From Pycnococcus provasolii (lineage: Eukaryota > Chlorophyta > Pseudoscourfieldiophyceae > Pseudoscourfieldiales > Pycnococcaceae), in the NCBI GenBank assembly GCA_938743325.2, contig OW568862.1, forward strand, positions 349,501 to 413,500: 64,000 nucleotides of DNA, read 5' to 3'. Positions within the stretch are counted from its first letter, which is position 1. Every line of letters starts with the position of its first letter. Under the pieces are notes generated by a model. That model saw nothing but the letters and a program-made list of their open reading frames with translations, was not told the DNA's origin and did not search any database. This document shows positions 10,010-20,157 of the stretch, in pieces. Position numbers and translations under genes: made by a program.

Positions 10010-11325
10010 GGCGCCGAGCCCTGCAGGCGTGTATTCGGCCGCGTTCAAGCTCAGAGCTAGAGTTGGCTGGCCCCTGGGACCCACCGGTGCACCCCGTTGG
10101 GTGGAGCTGAAGCCTCGAGGCTCCGCTGGAGACAACGCCGCGACCACACCTGCTTCGAGGAGCCGAGGAGGGAGGCTGAGGCTCGAAGGAAGCAGGCGCA
10201 AAGCAGAGGCACTTTTGCAGGCTGAAAAGATGAAAGCACGCACTTCTACTTGTATGTACGTGTAGAGTAGCTCAGCGTAGGAAGGCTGAAAGCACAGCTC
10301 CGCAAACTTCAGGGAGTTGCTGAAACCTCGCACTGGCACGGACGTTGCCCTTGTGGTCGGTCGTACTGGCCTACCTTACCTTACTGGCCTCCTCTTCTGG
10401 GCTCGCCTTCGACTTCTTCAAGAGTCGTGCTTCTTCAAGCAAGTCGTGGAGGCTCATCACTGCTCAAGCCACTCCACTACTGTAACTCAAGTAGTACTAC
10501 GAGACCTGTTAAGATTAGACTAGACGGCCGTCCACCTTGATGAGCCTTGCAAGAGCCTTGAGGGGAAGGTGGCGAAAGGACAGTTCCTTTATGCGTCTGC
10601 CATCTGCGTGTCATCGCGGTTGGATGTAACCTTCGTACTGTACTGTACTGTACGGTAGCGTTTTGGAGGAACGACCACCTCCTTCGAACGAGCCCCTGGA
10701 ACGACCACGGCCTGCTTGTACTGCTTGTACCCTCGGCCTCCTGACTCCTGACTGCCTGAGCAGGTTGAGGAGTTCAAGCTTTCAAGGCGTGCTGGGAACA
10801 CACAGGCAGCTGTGTTGCCTGTTGCCCTTGGTTGGCACTTGGCACTTGGCAGCTGGCGTGTGTGTTGGAAGAAGAAGAGCGACCCCCTGCCTGTGAAGAG
10901 CTGCCTGGGGGCTGCCTGTGTTGGAACAACAAGGAACAACTCCTGAGTGCTGAAGCCTCGACGTTGCCTGTGGACTGTTGTGCCCTGTGCCCTGTGGTGG
11001 CCTGTGCCCTGTGGTGGCCTGTTGCAGCGTTGCAGCTCGGTGCTTGAGGTGCTCGGTTGGGTGGACACTGCACAGTGCACACTTGCACAATGAACCGCAC
11101 AGCCGCGGCTTTTCTCTGTTCTGTTGTCTCCTCTTTTACAGCGCCCCTAATACTGTTAAGTCGGGGAAATAGGTCTAAGGGCAGGCGAACCCCCGATTCG
11201 TTTAGGGGTTGGCACAACCAAGTCCAAACCCTAACTTCGACTCCCAAAAAGGCGGAACCCAGACGGAACCTTCCCTTCCCGCCCTTCCTGGAATTCTTCT
11301 TATCTGCTGCTGCTGCCTGCTTGCC
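10010..11325. other. Intergenic region between divergent genes
   Basis: No convincing gene is seen in these 1.3 kb. The region holds a TACTG tandem (10635-10653), a duplicated CCTGTGGTGG block near 10985-11022, and G-rich words close to the downstream gene, including GTTTAGGGG around 11200-11208 that resembles the telo-box words upstream of other genes. The first 330 nt on the minus strand stay open in the frame of the kelch/filamin gene but contain no ATG. Confidence 0.6.
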
Positions 11326-12522
11326 ATGGCGTCGTCTCTCTCGTTGTCTTCGTCCTTGGTGCCCACGGCGATCTCGGCGCGAAACGACGCACTGCTCGCA
11401 GCGGCGTCACTCGAAGAACTCGCGGAAGCCGCGGAAGCCGAACCCGCAAAAGCCATGCACGCCATCGTCGACGGGATTTCGCTCAACCGACTCGTCGACA
11501 TCGCAAAAGATGAACAAGGCGAAATTTCGGTACGAGTACGCGCGCTCACTTGCATGGCGCGTGCTATGAACGCAGCGACCAAAGCTGTGCCCGCGCAAAA
11601 CCCTGAAATTGCGGCGAGCGTCGCAACAGCCATGGGCGCGATCAACGATGCTGTTGCAAGCAGCGGCGCCTTTGCGGATGCGCCGCAGCTCCTCGCGGAG
11701 GCGGGCGCGGACGCCGCGGAGGCGCTCTTCGCAACGCCGCAGGCGCGAGGGGCGGTACCGAGCCCTGCAGATGCGACGCCGCCGACCGACGAGAGCACGC
11801 CGTCGCCGCTCTGGCGTGCTCTTGCTGCGGGTTACGCGCCGCTGCTCGCGCAGGTCGCCACGAAGGCTCTGCAGGGTCACGAGCGAAGGGCAACCGACGA
11901 CCGCGTGGCAGCTGCCAACGCCACGGCAACGATGATATATGCCAGTGCTTCAGTTCACCCGCTCGCCGTGGCGCTGACGGACGAGGGAACGAGCGTCGCG
12001 AACGCGCTGAATGCAGTCCGCATCGAGGACGGCACAGAAACGCCACCTGGCGTTGCGGCCTCGATGCATGGCATTGCGCACCGCGCTCTGCGCGTTAGTC
12101 ACGCACCGATGCTCGTTGCGGCGATGCGATTCGCGGCGGCGTTGGCGGAATGCGCAGCTTCGCCGCTCGCGAAGGACCAAGCGCCTCTGGATCTGCTCGC
12201 GGAGACGGCGGAGTCGCCAAGCATTTGGGACCTACTGCTGGATCCTCCGACGCGAGACGCTTTCACGTCGATGCACGCAAGCCAACGCCTAGCCGACGTC
12301 GGCGGCGATGCCGCAAACGCGGCGGCGGGAGTGCTTCTTTCGTGGCGGCACACAACGGTCGTCGCAGGTGCGCGAGGCATGGAGGCGGCAGCGGCGGCGC
12401 CTGGTGCCTCGGAGACTGTCGCTAAGTGCGCGTCGGCGCTTGCGGCAACCGCGGCAAGAGGTCCGTGGGGCGACGCGGTGCGTTCGGATGTTGCGACGTC
12501 TGTGAAGACGAAAGGATTGTGA
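11326..12522 (+). CDS. Alanine-rich helical protein, HEAT/armadillo-like
   Basis: I do not recognise this 398-residue protein with certainty. It is almost entirely predicted helix, rich in Ala and Leu, with amphipathic segments of 35-45 residues that suggest an alpha-solenoid of HEAT or armadillo type. No TM segment, signal peptide or catalytic motif is evident. The overall pattern, including a C-terminal helix pair containing a GPWGD turn, is loosely reminiscent of proteasome assembly factor PSMD5/S5b, but too weakly to name it. The first ATG with a coherent Ser-rich N-terminus is used; upstream codons in the same frame give a Cys-rich unconvincing extension. It ends 109 bp from the convergent SGNH-like frame. 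Confidence 0.6.
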   Translation: MASSLSLSSSLVPTAISARNDALLAAASLEELAEAAEAEPAKAMHAIVDGISLNRLVDIAKDEQGEISVRVRALTCMARAMNAATKAVPAQNPEIAASVATAMGAINDAVASSGAFADAPQLLAEAGADAAEALFATPQARGAVPSPADATPPTDESTPSPLWRALAAGYAPLLAQVATKALQGHERRATDDRVAAANATATMIYASASVHPLAVALTDEGTSVANALNAVRIEDGTETPPGVAASMHGIAHRALRVSHAPMLVAAMRFAAALAECAASPLAKDQAPLDLLAETAESPSIWDLLLDPPTRDAFTSMHASQRLADVGGDAANAAAGVLLSWRHTTVVAGARGMEAAAAAPGASETVAKCASALAATAARGPWGDAVRSDVATSVKTKGL

Positions 12523-12557
12523 TTTTTGAGCGATTGTTTGAAGTTGCTTGAAAGTGT

Positions 12558-12562
12558 TGTAA
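12558..12562 (+). terminator. TGTAA poly(A) signal
   Basis: TGTAA lies 36 nt after the stop of the helical-protein gene. Confidence 0.45.
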
Positions 12563-12631
12563 AACGATATCGATCAGATACATTTCATCATCATTTGCAC
12601 ATCACATTAACATAGGTAGTACACTGTGAAT

Positions 12632-13294
12632 TCAAGACGGTGTGCACATGTATGTGAGCAAGGCATTCGCCTGCGCGATCGTGACGTTTCCATCAAAGTG
12701 CACACCGTCACCCGTGTGCGCGGCGGCGAATTCGTTGTTCGTCATCATGAAAGTGGAAAAGATGCGGAGGCCAGCACTGCGTGCAGCGGTGTCGCCCATA
12801 TCACGGAACGCCTTCTCGCGTACAGGTCCGTTATTCAAGTGGCACTGCGGCTCCTGTTTGCACGCAGGCGTATCGGCGTGCAGTTTGTGCAGCGACACCC
12901 ATATTCCCGAATCCGTTCGTGTTGCAAGGTTGTTCGTTATACGCGTTATGGATGTTTTGTACGCAGCCTCGCCTTGGTAGTACGTTCCCATGTCCCAAGC
13001 CGCCTCATGGATCACGGTGGTTCCCTGCGGCGTCCTCGGCGAGCACTGCTGGTGAAACTGTGAGCGCAACCACCAAGTCGTGGCAAATCGACCAGTGGCG
13101 TTTCGCGGACATGTCGCCTGCCGTCGACGTGAGAAAAGGAGGTGGCGGTGGCGGTGGCGGTGGCGGTGGCGGTGGCGGTGGCGGTGGCGCGCGGAAGGAG
13201 GCGGCGGAGGAGCGGCGGCGGAGCTTAAGTCCCAGCGAGCGCTCAAGCCAACGAGGTGAGGAGCAGGACGACGAATACGGAGGATCCGATCCAT
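12632..13294 (-). CDS. SGNH/PC-esterase-like C-terminal fragment
   Basis: The last 120 residues of this 220-residue frame look like the C-terminal half of an SGNH-type or PC-esterase/O-acyltransferase-like domain. There is a strand followed by a WDMG loop, a second strand of the IWVS type, and a terminal GDGVHFD motif that would supply the catalytic Asp-x-x-His pair. The expected N-terminal GDS(L/x)R block with the catalytic Ser is missing from this frame; instead the N-terminus encodes an Arg-His run from a GGTGGC microsatellite. An overlapping minus-strand frame (13005-13385) contains GDMSAKRHW, which could be a degraded nucleophile block. The gene may therefore be split by an unrecognised intron, or be a decaying copy. 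The start is tentative. Confidence 0.4.
   Translation of the reverse strand: MDRILRIRRPAPHLVGLSARWDLSSAAAPPPPPSARHRHRHRHRHRHRHRHLLFSRRRQATCPRNATGRFATTWWLRSQFHQQCSPRTPQGTTVIHEAAWDMGTYYQGEAAYKTSITRITNNLATRTDSGIWVSLHKLHADTPACKQEPQCHLNNGPVREKAFRDMGDTAARSAGLRIFSTFMMTNNEFAAAHTGDGVHFDGNVTIAQANALLTYMCTPS
13141..13188. repeat. (GGTGGC)8 microsatellite
   Basis: Eight perfect hexamer units. The tract is translated as Arg-His on the minus strand in the SGNH-like frame and as Pro or Gly runs in the other frames, so it gives no clue to the true coding frame. Confidence 0.95.
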
Positions 13295-13916
13295 CGCCTA
13301 TCACGCGCCGCTCTCGCACGTTGCTGCACAACATGAAGGGTGAGCGCCGATGCATAACCGACTTGGCGAACCACGGACTGCTCACCTTGCTGTAGAGTGC
13401 AGTGCTTGCTGATGTTGAACATTGGCATTGTTGTTCATTTCTTCAAATTAATAATTGCGTGTATCAATATTTTACGAATAATACATTACATTACATTACA
13501 TTACATACATATTGCTTATTTGCTTCCTGGCTGGTATGAATTCGTGTCCGTGCTCATCGGGCGGTCGCCCGCCGAACGAATCGATGTGACGTTAGAACGG
13601 CTGGCATCACGCATTCTTTGCCGCTGAGATGAGGCGTCGTGCGTAAGCCAGCTCTCCAGCTTATATACGTACAGTATATATACAGTAGTATGAAAAACGC
13701 AAAGTTGTTTCGCCTCAAGATTCGTCAGGACTTCCTCTTGCCTGGGGTGATATATATGGACAATTCGTCTAATAAAACCTTCCAAGGGGTTTCTAACTTT
13801 CTAACTTTCCTTTTAAAAGTGAGTGCTCGTTACACTCCCAAATAATTTTAAAAACTGCACCCAACCCCCCCCCCGGGCGATTCCTTGGCAGGCTCCCAGC
13901 ACCACGTTAGCTTCGG
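13295..13916. other. AT-richer intergenic region
   Basis: No gene is seen in about 620 bp. It contains an ACATT pentamer array (about 13483-13506), two TACAGTA words (13670-13676 and 13681-13687) inside an alternating TATA-rich stretch, and a C-run near 13866. Confidence 0.55.
13830..13834 (-). terminator. TGTAA poly(A) signal of the DUF285 gene
   Basis: TTACA on the plus strand reads TGTAA on the gene strand, 83 nt after the stop codon. Confidence 0.35.
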
Positions 13917-16004
13917 CTACGGCTTCTTCAAGGTGCACTTGTTGTTTTCGCACGACGCTGTGATTTTTTGGTTTTTGTTGAAGGCGTCGGCACCATCGAA
14001 CATGTCATACATGCTCGTCACCTTGGACGTATCCCACCCGCTGATGTCTTGATTGAAGGATCTGGCATTATTGAACATGCTTCCCATCTGCGTCACCTGT
14101 GACGTATCCCACTTGCTGATGTCTTGATTGAATTCCCAGGCATCGCGGAAAAGACCTCTCATGCTCGTCACCTTGGACGTATCCCACTCGCTGATGTCTT
14201 GATTGAAGGACGTGGCACCGACGAACATATTACTCATGTCCGTCACCTTGCCCGTATCCCACTTGCTGATGTCTTGGTTGAAACTTTCGGCGCGTAAGAA
14301 CATTTCTTTCATGTTGGTCACCTGCGACGTGTCCCAGTTGCTGATATCATCGTTGAAGTATCCTGATATCCTCGAATATGAATCCTTGAACAGACCACTC
14401 ATGTCCGTCACAGCAGAAGTATCCCACGCGTTCATGCTACCAAAGTATTGAACGAATTCTGCACGCTCCATTGCAATCCGGGCCTTAATCCGCGCTCGCA
14501 AATCGGCACTATCTTTGACTTTGGGATTCACAGTAGTTGGACAATCATCCTTGGCGGCGAGGTTCACCTTGAGCTTGGCAATCTCCTCATCCTTGGCGGC
14601 GAGGTCATCCTCGAGCTTTTTGATTTTTTCCTTATCAGCAGAGCAAGGCGCAGCCGCCCCCTCAGAAACAGAATCAGTTCCCGCAGTCGACGTGGTTGAT
14701 GCCGGCGTTGACGACGTTGTAGGAGTATCACAGTAGCACCACTGGTCAGTGATACCTTCAAAGCCCGATTTTGGCCCGAAAAAGCACCAGTTTCCTGTGG
14801 GGTCGTTGTCGCAGTTGGTACATCCACTCTGGAAGGGTTTGTCGCCGCAATGTTGCGTTTCCTTCCACTTATTTAGGCACTCTTTTCCAGCATACTCAGC
14901 ATACTCTAAATTTGCAATACCCCTTATGGTATTGCAAGTGCCAGTGCTCTTACTGTCGAGAAGGCGCCGGCGGCGAGACTTCTCAGCCACGACGGTGTCA
15001 GTCATCACGATCGTTCCATCCTCCTTGGTCACGTTAAGCGACGTTGCCGTAACGTTGATGACATCGCCACGCGCCGAGTAAAACGCGACGGCGTTTGCCT
15101 TGCCTGGCGCGCCACCGTGTGTCTCTGCGCCGGTAATGCTGTAGATCAGGGAGGAGCCGTCCGGCTTACCGAGCGTCAGCGAGCCGATCGCGCGGAGAGC
15201 CGGCGCTGACTTCTTCACCGCGTCGTAGATGGAATCCGTCTTCGTCACCTTTGCTGTCGCCGAAGGCTTGCTGGACCCCTTCGCGTATGTGATGCCGGTC
15301 TTGCTGTCCGTCTTCGTCTCCTTGCTCGCCTCGACGACCACCGCGACGAGGCCGACGATGACGCCCACGAGGGCGCACAGGATGAGCAAGAGAACACCGC
15401 TGAAGATCGTGAGTCGCTTGGCTGTCTTCTTGGAGTCTTTGTAGAGCTCCGCACCACGAGCAAGCTCCATGGGCGCGACTGTTCCGTCACCGTCGACGTC
15501 GAACACCTTGAGCGTTGGCTGGATCTCCTTGGGCAGTGTCTTGATGGCGATGGAGCCTTCCTTGTTCGCCTTCTTCAAGTCCACGTACACGGTGAGGATC
15601 TCCGTGAGCTCGTCCAACTCGATCTTGCCGTTTTTCTCGTCGTCAATCTCGTGAAGGAGAGGGTGCACCTTCTTGGGAAACGAAGAGACTTTGAGATAGG
15701 TCATCTCCGCAGACATGGGGTCGGGCAGTTCGTTGGGGTCGATGATGCCGTTTCCGTTGGTGTCGTACTGCTGGAGCTTCTCCCGCAGTTCCGGCGGGCA
15801 GTCGGCGATCTTCACTCCGTGCAGCACCTTGCGCACTTCTCCCATAGCTTGGTTCCCAGCCGGAGTAGACATAAGGTTATGAGCTGAAGGGACAGGGGAG
15901 AGCTGATGAAGTACTTCTTCTTCTTCGAGCGTTGACGTGCCTTCTTCTGAGGAGACACCCAGGTGGTGACTAGCAATACTAATAAAGGAGGTCTCCAAGG
16001 GCAT
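13917..16004 (-). CDS. EF-hand, single-TM protein with DUF285 repeats
   Basis: A 695-residue membrane protein with an unusual order of parts. Three EF-hand-like loops come first: one at about residues 80-95 (DTNGNGIID), one at 115-135 (DDEKNGKIE) and one at 165-180 (DVDGDGTVA). They are followed by a strong TM helix at about 199-225. Downstream lie a Thr/Ser-rich region, a Cys-rich segment (about 370-430), a short coiled coil (about 465-500) and six DUF285/BspA-type leucine-rich repeats (about 520-685) with the motif WDTSxVTxMxxMF. There is no N-terminal signal peptide, so the topology is probably a signal anchor with the Ca2+-binding part in the cytosol and the repeats outside. DUF285 repeats are common in Mycoplasma, Trichomonas and some algae and mediate surface contacts. 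A Ca2+-sensing surface protein is inference. The start is a clear ATG. Confidence 0.8.
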   Translation of the reverse strand: MPLETSFISIASHHLGVSSEEGTSTLEEEEVLHQLSPVPSAHNLMSTPAGNQAMGEVRKVLHGVKIADCPPELREKLQQYDTNGNGIIDPNELPDPMSAEMTYLKVSSFPKKVHPLLHEIDDEKNGKIELDELTEILTVYVDLKKANKEGSIAIKTLPKEIQPTLKVFDVDGDGTVAPMELARGAELYKDSKKTAKRLTIFSGVLLLILCALVGVIVGLVAVVVEASKETKTDSKTGITYAKGSSKPSATAKVTKTDSIYDAVKKSAPALRAIGSLTLGKPDGSSLIYSITGAETHGGAPGKANAVAFYSARGDVINVTATSLNVTKEDGTIVMTDTVVAEKSRRRRLLDSKSTGTCNTIRGIANLEYAEYAGKECLNKWKETQHCGDKPFQSGCTNCDNDPTGNWCFFGPKSGFEGITDQWCYCDTPTTSSTPASTTSTAGTDSVSEGAAAPCSADKEKIKKLEDDLAAKDEEIAKLKVNLAAKDDCPTTVNPKVKDSADLRARIKARIAMERAEFVQYFGSMNAWDTSAVTDMSGLFKDSYSRISGYFNDDISNWDTSQVTNMKEMFLRAESFNQDISKWDTGKVTDMSNMFVGATSFNQDISEWDTSKVTSMRGLFRDAWEFNQDISKWDTSQVTQMGSMFNNARSFNQDISGWDTSKVTSMYDMFDGADAFNKNQKITASCENNKCTLKKP

Positions 16005-16209
16005 GCACCAGCTGGCGCAAGATTCGCAAAGGTTTCTTGTAAGTTAACCTTAAGTAGTGCGATGAAGAAAAGAATGACGAAGAACACTACAGAACACAGA
16101 CGTCACCTCGAGTACTCGACACCGCCTCACTGTTGCACACACAGGCTCTGTCTCTCGCTGTGCAACGCGGCGTCCCTCCTCATCCCCTGATGGAAATCCA
16201 TCATCCACC

Positions 16210-16248
16210 GATCGCGTGATTTGGTCCAAATTGCCCAATCAAGCGATC
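16210..16248. repeat. Imperfect inverted repeat, 10-nt loop
   Basis: The arms 16210-16224 and 16235-16248 are reverse complements apart from one mismatch and one bulged base, and could form a hairpin or a dyad protein site. It lies about 200 bp upstream of the DUF285 gene and runs into a palindromic CACGTG. Confidence 0.5.
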
Positions 16249-17232
16249 ACGTGACCGTGCTGCGCTCCAATTGTCGTCAGCCACTGAGCCAATTCCACTA
16301 CCCGGTACGGGTAAAGGTTTCCAGCGCTTGGATGATGGATTCGCCAAGATTCGGTTCGTTTGTTGCACGCCTAACGCGTTGCACTTGACGATCAACACGG
16401 CAGCGATCCGCATCATCCATCTCGATGGACTACCGTAGTACTACGATAATAGTCTAAGAACTGCCAATTTGAGACTTCCCATCTGGACTCCGCATTGAGG
16501 ACGGGGAATGACTCCGAATTTTGGAGAAAAGAAATGGGCGGAAAAGAGAGTGCCCACAACTGTGACGAAGCTTTTCTTCGACGTTAACCCTTTCAGAGAG
16601 TGAGGGAAATTATGCTCCAGGAGCAATCTCTGTCCAACGACCAATTTCTGCAATTCCTCACACCCATGTCCTGAGCTTGGACCATCGGATTGACTCTCTG
16701 TGCAACGTTTCAAGGGTCAAATTATGCTCTCCCTTTTTGCGTAAAAACAAGGGTAAAAAAAGGAAAAAAATTGAGATGTGATGTGGCTGACTTACGAGCG
16801 GAAAGACGATGATGCCCATTTCCTGTACAAGAGGTTCCCATCGACCAAGTGCATCGACCATTCGACCTAAGGTTGTTAGCGAGTATACCGGTATAGAATT
16901 TACGGGAATTTGTCCAGGGGAATTCGACCGTCGAGTGAGGGGAATTTGAGGGATTCCATGTAATACCTCTAGAGGGAACTGGCAAGACAAGAGGGAATTC
17001 CACCGTGTGTTCCATCAACCTCCCACTACTCGTGTGTAGTGCGGCTGTTAAGGTTAGGTTGTTTGCGAAGCAAGCAACCAACAGCAAGAGTGGTTACGCG
17101 CGAGCAGCCTTAAGGGAGAGGCCACCCGAGGGTCTCGAGACCCTCCGGGCGGCCGCCCAGAAGTCAGAACCAGCTGCGCGAGCGACTCCCCGAAATCAAA
17201 AACCCCAATTAAACAAGTAGAACTGAAGATTC

Positions 17233-17280
17233 GGGTTCGGGTTAGGATTAGGGTTAGGGTTAGGGTTAGGGTTCTAGGGG
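17233..17280 (+). promoter_or_regulatory. TTAGGG telo-box array upstream of RTCB
   Basis: Six or so consecutive GGGTTA-type units, some degenerate at the left end, sit 117 nt before the RTCB start codon. Comparable arrays precede NUP88, the 20158 gene and the polyketide synthase. Plant telo-boxes of the AAACCCTAA type are known promoter elements; the regulatory role here is inferred. Confidence 0.6.
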
Positions 17281-17396
17281 TTATAGCCGCCGCCGGTTCT
17301 GTTGTGTTCTCGGGTTCCGCCGTCCCATATTTTTATTTTTTAACAACCTCCCTCCCTGAGTCCCTGGTTGGTGGAGTTAAGAGCTGTTCCGCTCCC

Positions 17397-19031
17397 ATGC
17401 CTCGTGTGACGTCGTCGTCGTCGTCAGGTGGTGGTGGTGGTGCCGGTGGAGTTGGTTTTGCTGCCTCGCGTGGCACCGTGGTTCGCACGTACGAAGAAGA
17501 GTGCTCATATATCACGCAGGGATCGCTCTCAGAGGGGCTTCCCTCTCCCTCAAGCGGTGTCACGTTCGACATACGACTCGGATTCGTGCCGAACATGCGT
17601 GTGCCTGGACGATTCTTCGTTAACGAACGACTCTCGAGCTTGATGTTCGAGGAACTACAGCAACACGCGAAAACAGGTGGGTCGGGAGGAGGGTTCCTGC
17701 CAGCTGTCAAGCAAATCGCGAACGTCGCCGCACTGCCTGGCATCGTCAAACACTCTCTGGCTATGCCTGACGTACACTCGGGATACGGATTCGCCATCGG
17801 AAACGTCGCGGCGTTCGACATGAACGACCCGCAGGCGGTCGTCTCACCGGGAGGTGTGGGGTTCGACATCAACTGTGGCGTGCGCCTGCTGAGAACGAAC
17901 CTCCTTGAGCGCGACATCGAACACGACAAGGAGGCGTTGTGCCAGTCCCTGTACGACCACATACCCGTCGGCGTCGGAAGCCAGGGAATCATACCCACGA
18001 CGGCTTCAGACCTCGAGGAGGCACTCGAGACGGGAATGGACTGGAGCCTAAGAGAGGGATACGCGTGGGTCGAGGACAAGGAACACTGCGAGGAGGCTGG
18101 GCGTATGCTGACCGCCGACCCACTGAAAGTGTCCGCGCGTGCGAAGAAGCGCGGACTGCCGCAGATGGGAACGCTCGGTGCAGGCAACCACTACGCGGAA
18201 ATTCAGGTGGTTGACGAGGTATATGACGAAGTGGCGGCGCGGAAAATGGGAATTGGACGCAAGGGCACGGTGTGCGTGATGATCCACAGCGGGTCGCGAG
18301 GTCTTGGGCACCAGGTGGCAACCGACGCCTTGACAGCGATGGAGCGCGCGATGACGCGAGACGGAATCATGACGAACGATCGCCAGCTGGCATGTGCTCG
18401 CATTCAAAGCCAGGAGGGACAGGACTACCTCGCGTCGATGAGCTGCGCGGCGAACTACGCGTGGGTGAACCGATCGTCGATGACATTCCTGGCTCGGCAG
18501 GCATTTGCCAAGCACTTCAAGGTTGACAGTGCGGAAGATCTGGATATGCATGTCGTCTACGACGTTAGCCATAACATCGCGAAGGTAGAAGAGCACGAGG
18601 TGGACGGTGTGATGAAAACTCTGCTCGTGCACCGCAAGGGCAGCACGCGTGCATTCCCACCGCACCATCCCAGCATTCCCGTGGACTACCAGCTGATTGG
18701 CCAGCCCGTGCTGATAGGTGGCACGATGGGTACGTGCAGCTACGTCCTAACAGGCACGGACAAGGGCATGGCGACGACCTTCGGGTCGACATGCCATGGC
18801 GCTGGCCGCGCACGCTCGCGCAGTTCGTCTCGTGCGAAGCTCGACTACACTGACGTTTTGGCGAATTTGCGCACGAAGGGCATATCGATCCGCGTCGCGT
18901 CGCCGAAGCTGGTGATGGAGGAGGCGCCTGAGAGCTACAAGGACGTGACGGAGGTGGTGAATACGTGCGACCGCGCGGGCATCAGCAAGACGGTGGTAAA
19001 GCTGCGTCCCGTCGGCGTCGTGAAGGGCTAA
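17397..19031 (+). CDS. RTCB: RNA-splicing ligase RtcB homolog
   Basis: A 544-residue RtcB/HSPC117 ligase, which joins 2',3'-cyclic phosphate and 5'-OH RNA ends in tRNA splicing and, in animals, in XBP1 mRNA splicing, using Mn2+ and GTP. Family motifs are all present: [24 protein letters not shown] with the metal-binding Cys160, [20 protein letters not shown] and HGAGRA with the guanylylated His467. Length agrees with eukaryotic RTCB (about 505 residues) apart from an N-terminal Ser/Gly-rich extension of some 35 residues. The first in-frame ATG is used; upstream codons are not conserved. An archease partner is not in the window. The enzyme appears complete. Confidence 0.97.
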   Translation: MPRVTSSSSSGGGGGAGGVGFAASRGTVVRTYEEECSYITQGSLSEGLPSPSSGVTFDIRLGFVPNMRVPGRFFVNERLSSLMFEELQQHAKTGGSGGGFLPAVKQIANVAALPGIVKHSLAMPDVHSGYGFAIGNVAAFDMNDPQAVVSPGGVGFDINCGVRLLRTNLLERDIEHDKEALCQSLYDHIPVGVGSQGIIPTTASDLEEALETGMDWSLREGYAWVEDKEHCEEAGRMLTADPLKVSARAKKRGLPQMGTLGAGNHYAEIQVVDEVYDEVAARKMGIGRKGTVCVMIHSGSRGLGHQVATDALTAMERAMTRDGIMTNDRQLACARIQSQEGQDYLASMSCAANYAWVNRSSMTFLARQAFAKHFKVDSAEDLDMHVVYDVSHNIAKVEEHEVDGVMKTLLVHRKGSTRAFPPHHPSIPVDYQLIGQPVLIGGTMGTCSYVLTGTDKGMATTFGSTCHGAGRARSRSSSRAKLDYTDVLANLRTKGISIRVASPKLVMEEAPESYKDVTEVVNTCDRAGISKTVVKLRPVGVVKG

Positions 19032-19080
19032 ATGCCAGTGGAGGAGGAGCCACATATTAATATTGTTGTGATGAAGTTAT

Positions 19081-19085
19081 TGTAA
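19081..19085 (+). terminator. TGTAA poly(A) signal of RTCB
   Basis: TGTAA lies 50 nt after the RTCB stop codon. Confidence 0.45.
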
Positions 19086-19943
19086 GAGTGTATTTTATGG
19101 TTGATGCTTATGATTGATCTGCGCTGACATGATGTTCTGCACTTGTTGCGGAGGGATCCGTGTTATTCGGTACACCCTTTAGGGTATAAGTGGCCGGGGG
19201 CCTAGAGCTGAAACCCCCATTTTTAGAGACATTCCCCCTCCTCGACAACACCACCCATCCCACCGAACTGCGAATCCACCCATGCCACCCACCCATCCCC
19301 CACCGACCTGGAGCCCCGACCAACAAAGATGTTGCCACTTGCCAACCTCTCCGACCTGTAAAGGTTTAGTCCCATCAGGGGACGGCTTGTTGCATTTGAC
19401 GACGCCGTTGCAATCTTTGTAACGCCCATATGAGGAGATCTGTGGCTTCACCATCTTGTAGGCACGTTCCGTCACGCGGTACCGCCGGTACGGAACGACT
19501 CATTCTCAATGCGCGCGGCGACGCCATCGCACATGAGTGCCATCCGTGCAAGAAGTTGGAAAAACGGTCCGGCAAGGCGTGCGAGCTACTGCATCCTTTT
19601 CGTGTTCCTTTGACGTCTACTACATGGCCAGCGTTTCGAAGCGACAAGAGTCACAAGACCCCGTCGCGCGAAAAGAATCAAAGCGAACACGTGATGCACC
19701 AACATCTTGTAAGTTGTAACTCATGAACGCCGTGATTGCTTCAGGCGGCGGCCGCGGCGCACAACGCCCAACGGCGCGAAGCGGCGGAGGCCGCACGCGA
19801 GTCTACGCGGGCCCGCCATTTGATAACAACACACTTCGATTCGTAATAGATCCTCCTCTCTCTTAACTCTCTTCAAAGAAATTGGTCGGGGTGCTCTGGT
19901 AGGAAGAAATCCGGACCGGGATCCCGCGCCCGGGGGCGGGGAC

Positions 19944-19981
19944 CCGTAACCCTAACCCTAACTCGCCCCCTAACTCGCCCC
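19944..19981 (-). promoter_or_regulatory. CCCTAA telo-box array
   Basis: CCGTAACCCTAACCCTAACT followed by two CCCCTAACTCGCCCC-like words, ending 177 nt before the ATG at 20158. The TTAGGG strand is opposite to the coding strand here, unlike at RTCB. Confidence 0.5.
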
Positions 19982-20157
19982 TCCCTCCCGCGGTCGCATC
20001 GTCGACCTCGTCCGTTCGTGGTGCCCTCGGAGCCAGTCAGTTTTCACTCGTGAAGTGTTTTGACGCCCGCCATCACAACAAATAGTTCACAGCGCGATCA
20101 CGTCACATCAAACACGTCTGTCTGGCTGGCTATACTACTGTGGACTTAAGTAACGTC

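Larger units (their letters stand above)
16005..17396. other. Intergenic region between divergent genes
   Basis: No gene is supported in about 1.4 kb. The features seen are an imperfect inverted repeat (16210-16224 with 16235-16248) next to a CACGTG box at 16248-16253, a cluster of GGGAATT words between about 16905 and 16998, a poly-A-rich stretch near 16750-16775, and a TTAGGG array at 17233-17280 upstream of RTCB. Short minus-strand frames in 16440-17090 have no recognisable domain and were not accepted. Confidence 0.55.
19032..20157. other. Intergenic region
   Basis: No gene is supported in 1.1 kb between two same-strand genes. A TGTAA signal for RTCB is at 19081-19085. A C-rich CCCTAA array (19944-19981) lies in the promoter of the next gene. 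Short open frames around 19180-19700 on both strands show no recognisable domain. Confidence 0.55.

Noticed and set aside
9102-10265. Long plus-strand open frame (387 codons) opposite the kelch/filamin gene, and a second one at 9145-10110
   Set aside because: Both are created by the 48-bp repeat, whose length is a multiple of three and keeps all frames open. Their Ala/Gly/Ser or Leu/Pro/Arg-rich translations have no domain.
10589-11250. Overlapping minus-strand frames rich in Gln, His and Thr
   Set aside because: They arise from duplicated CCTGTGGTGG/GTGCCCTG words and have no recognisable domain.
16440-17090. Short minus-strand frames of 90-121 codons upstream of RTCB
   Set aside because: They overlap one another, show no domain and lie in AT-mixed intergenic sequence with repeated GGGAATT words.
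17233-17280. Interstitial TTAGGG arrays as scars of chromosome fusion or a nearby chromosome end
   Set aside because: They are short, degenerate, in both orientations and placed upstream of many unrelated genes, which fits promoter elements better than fusion points.
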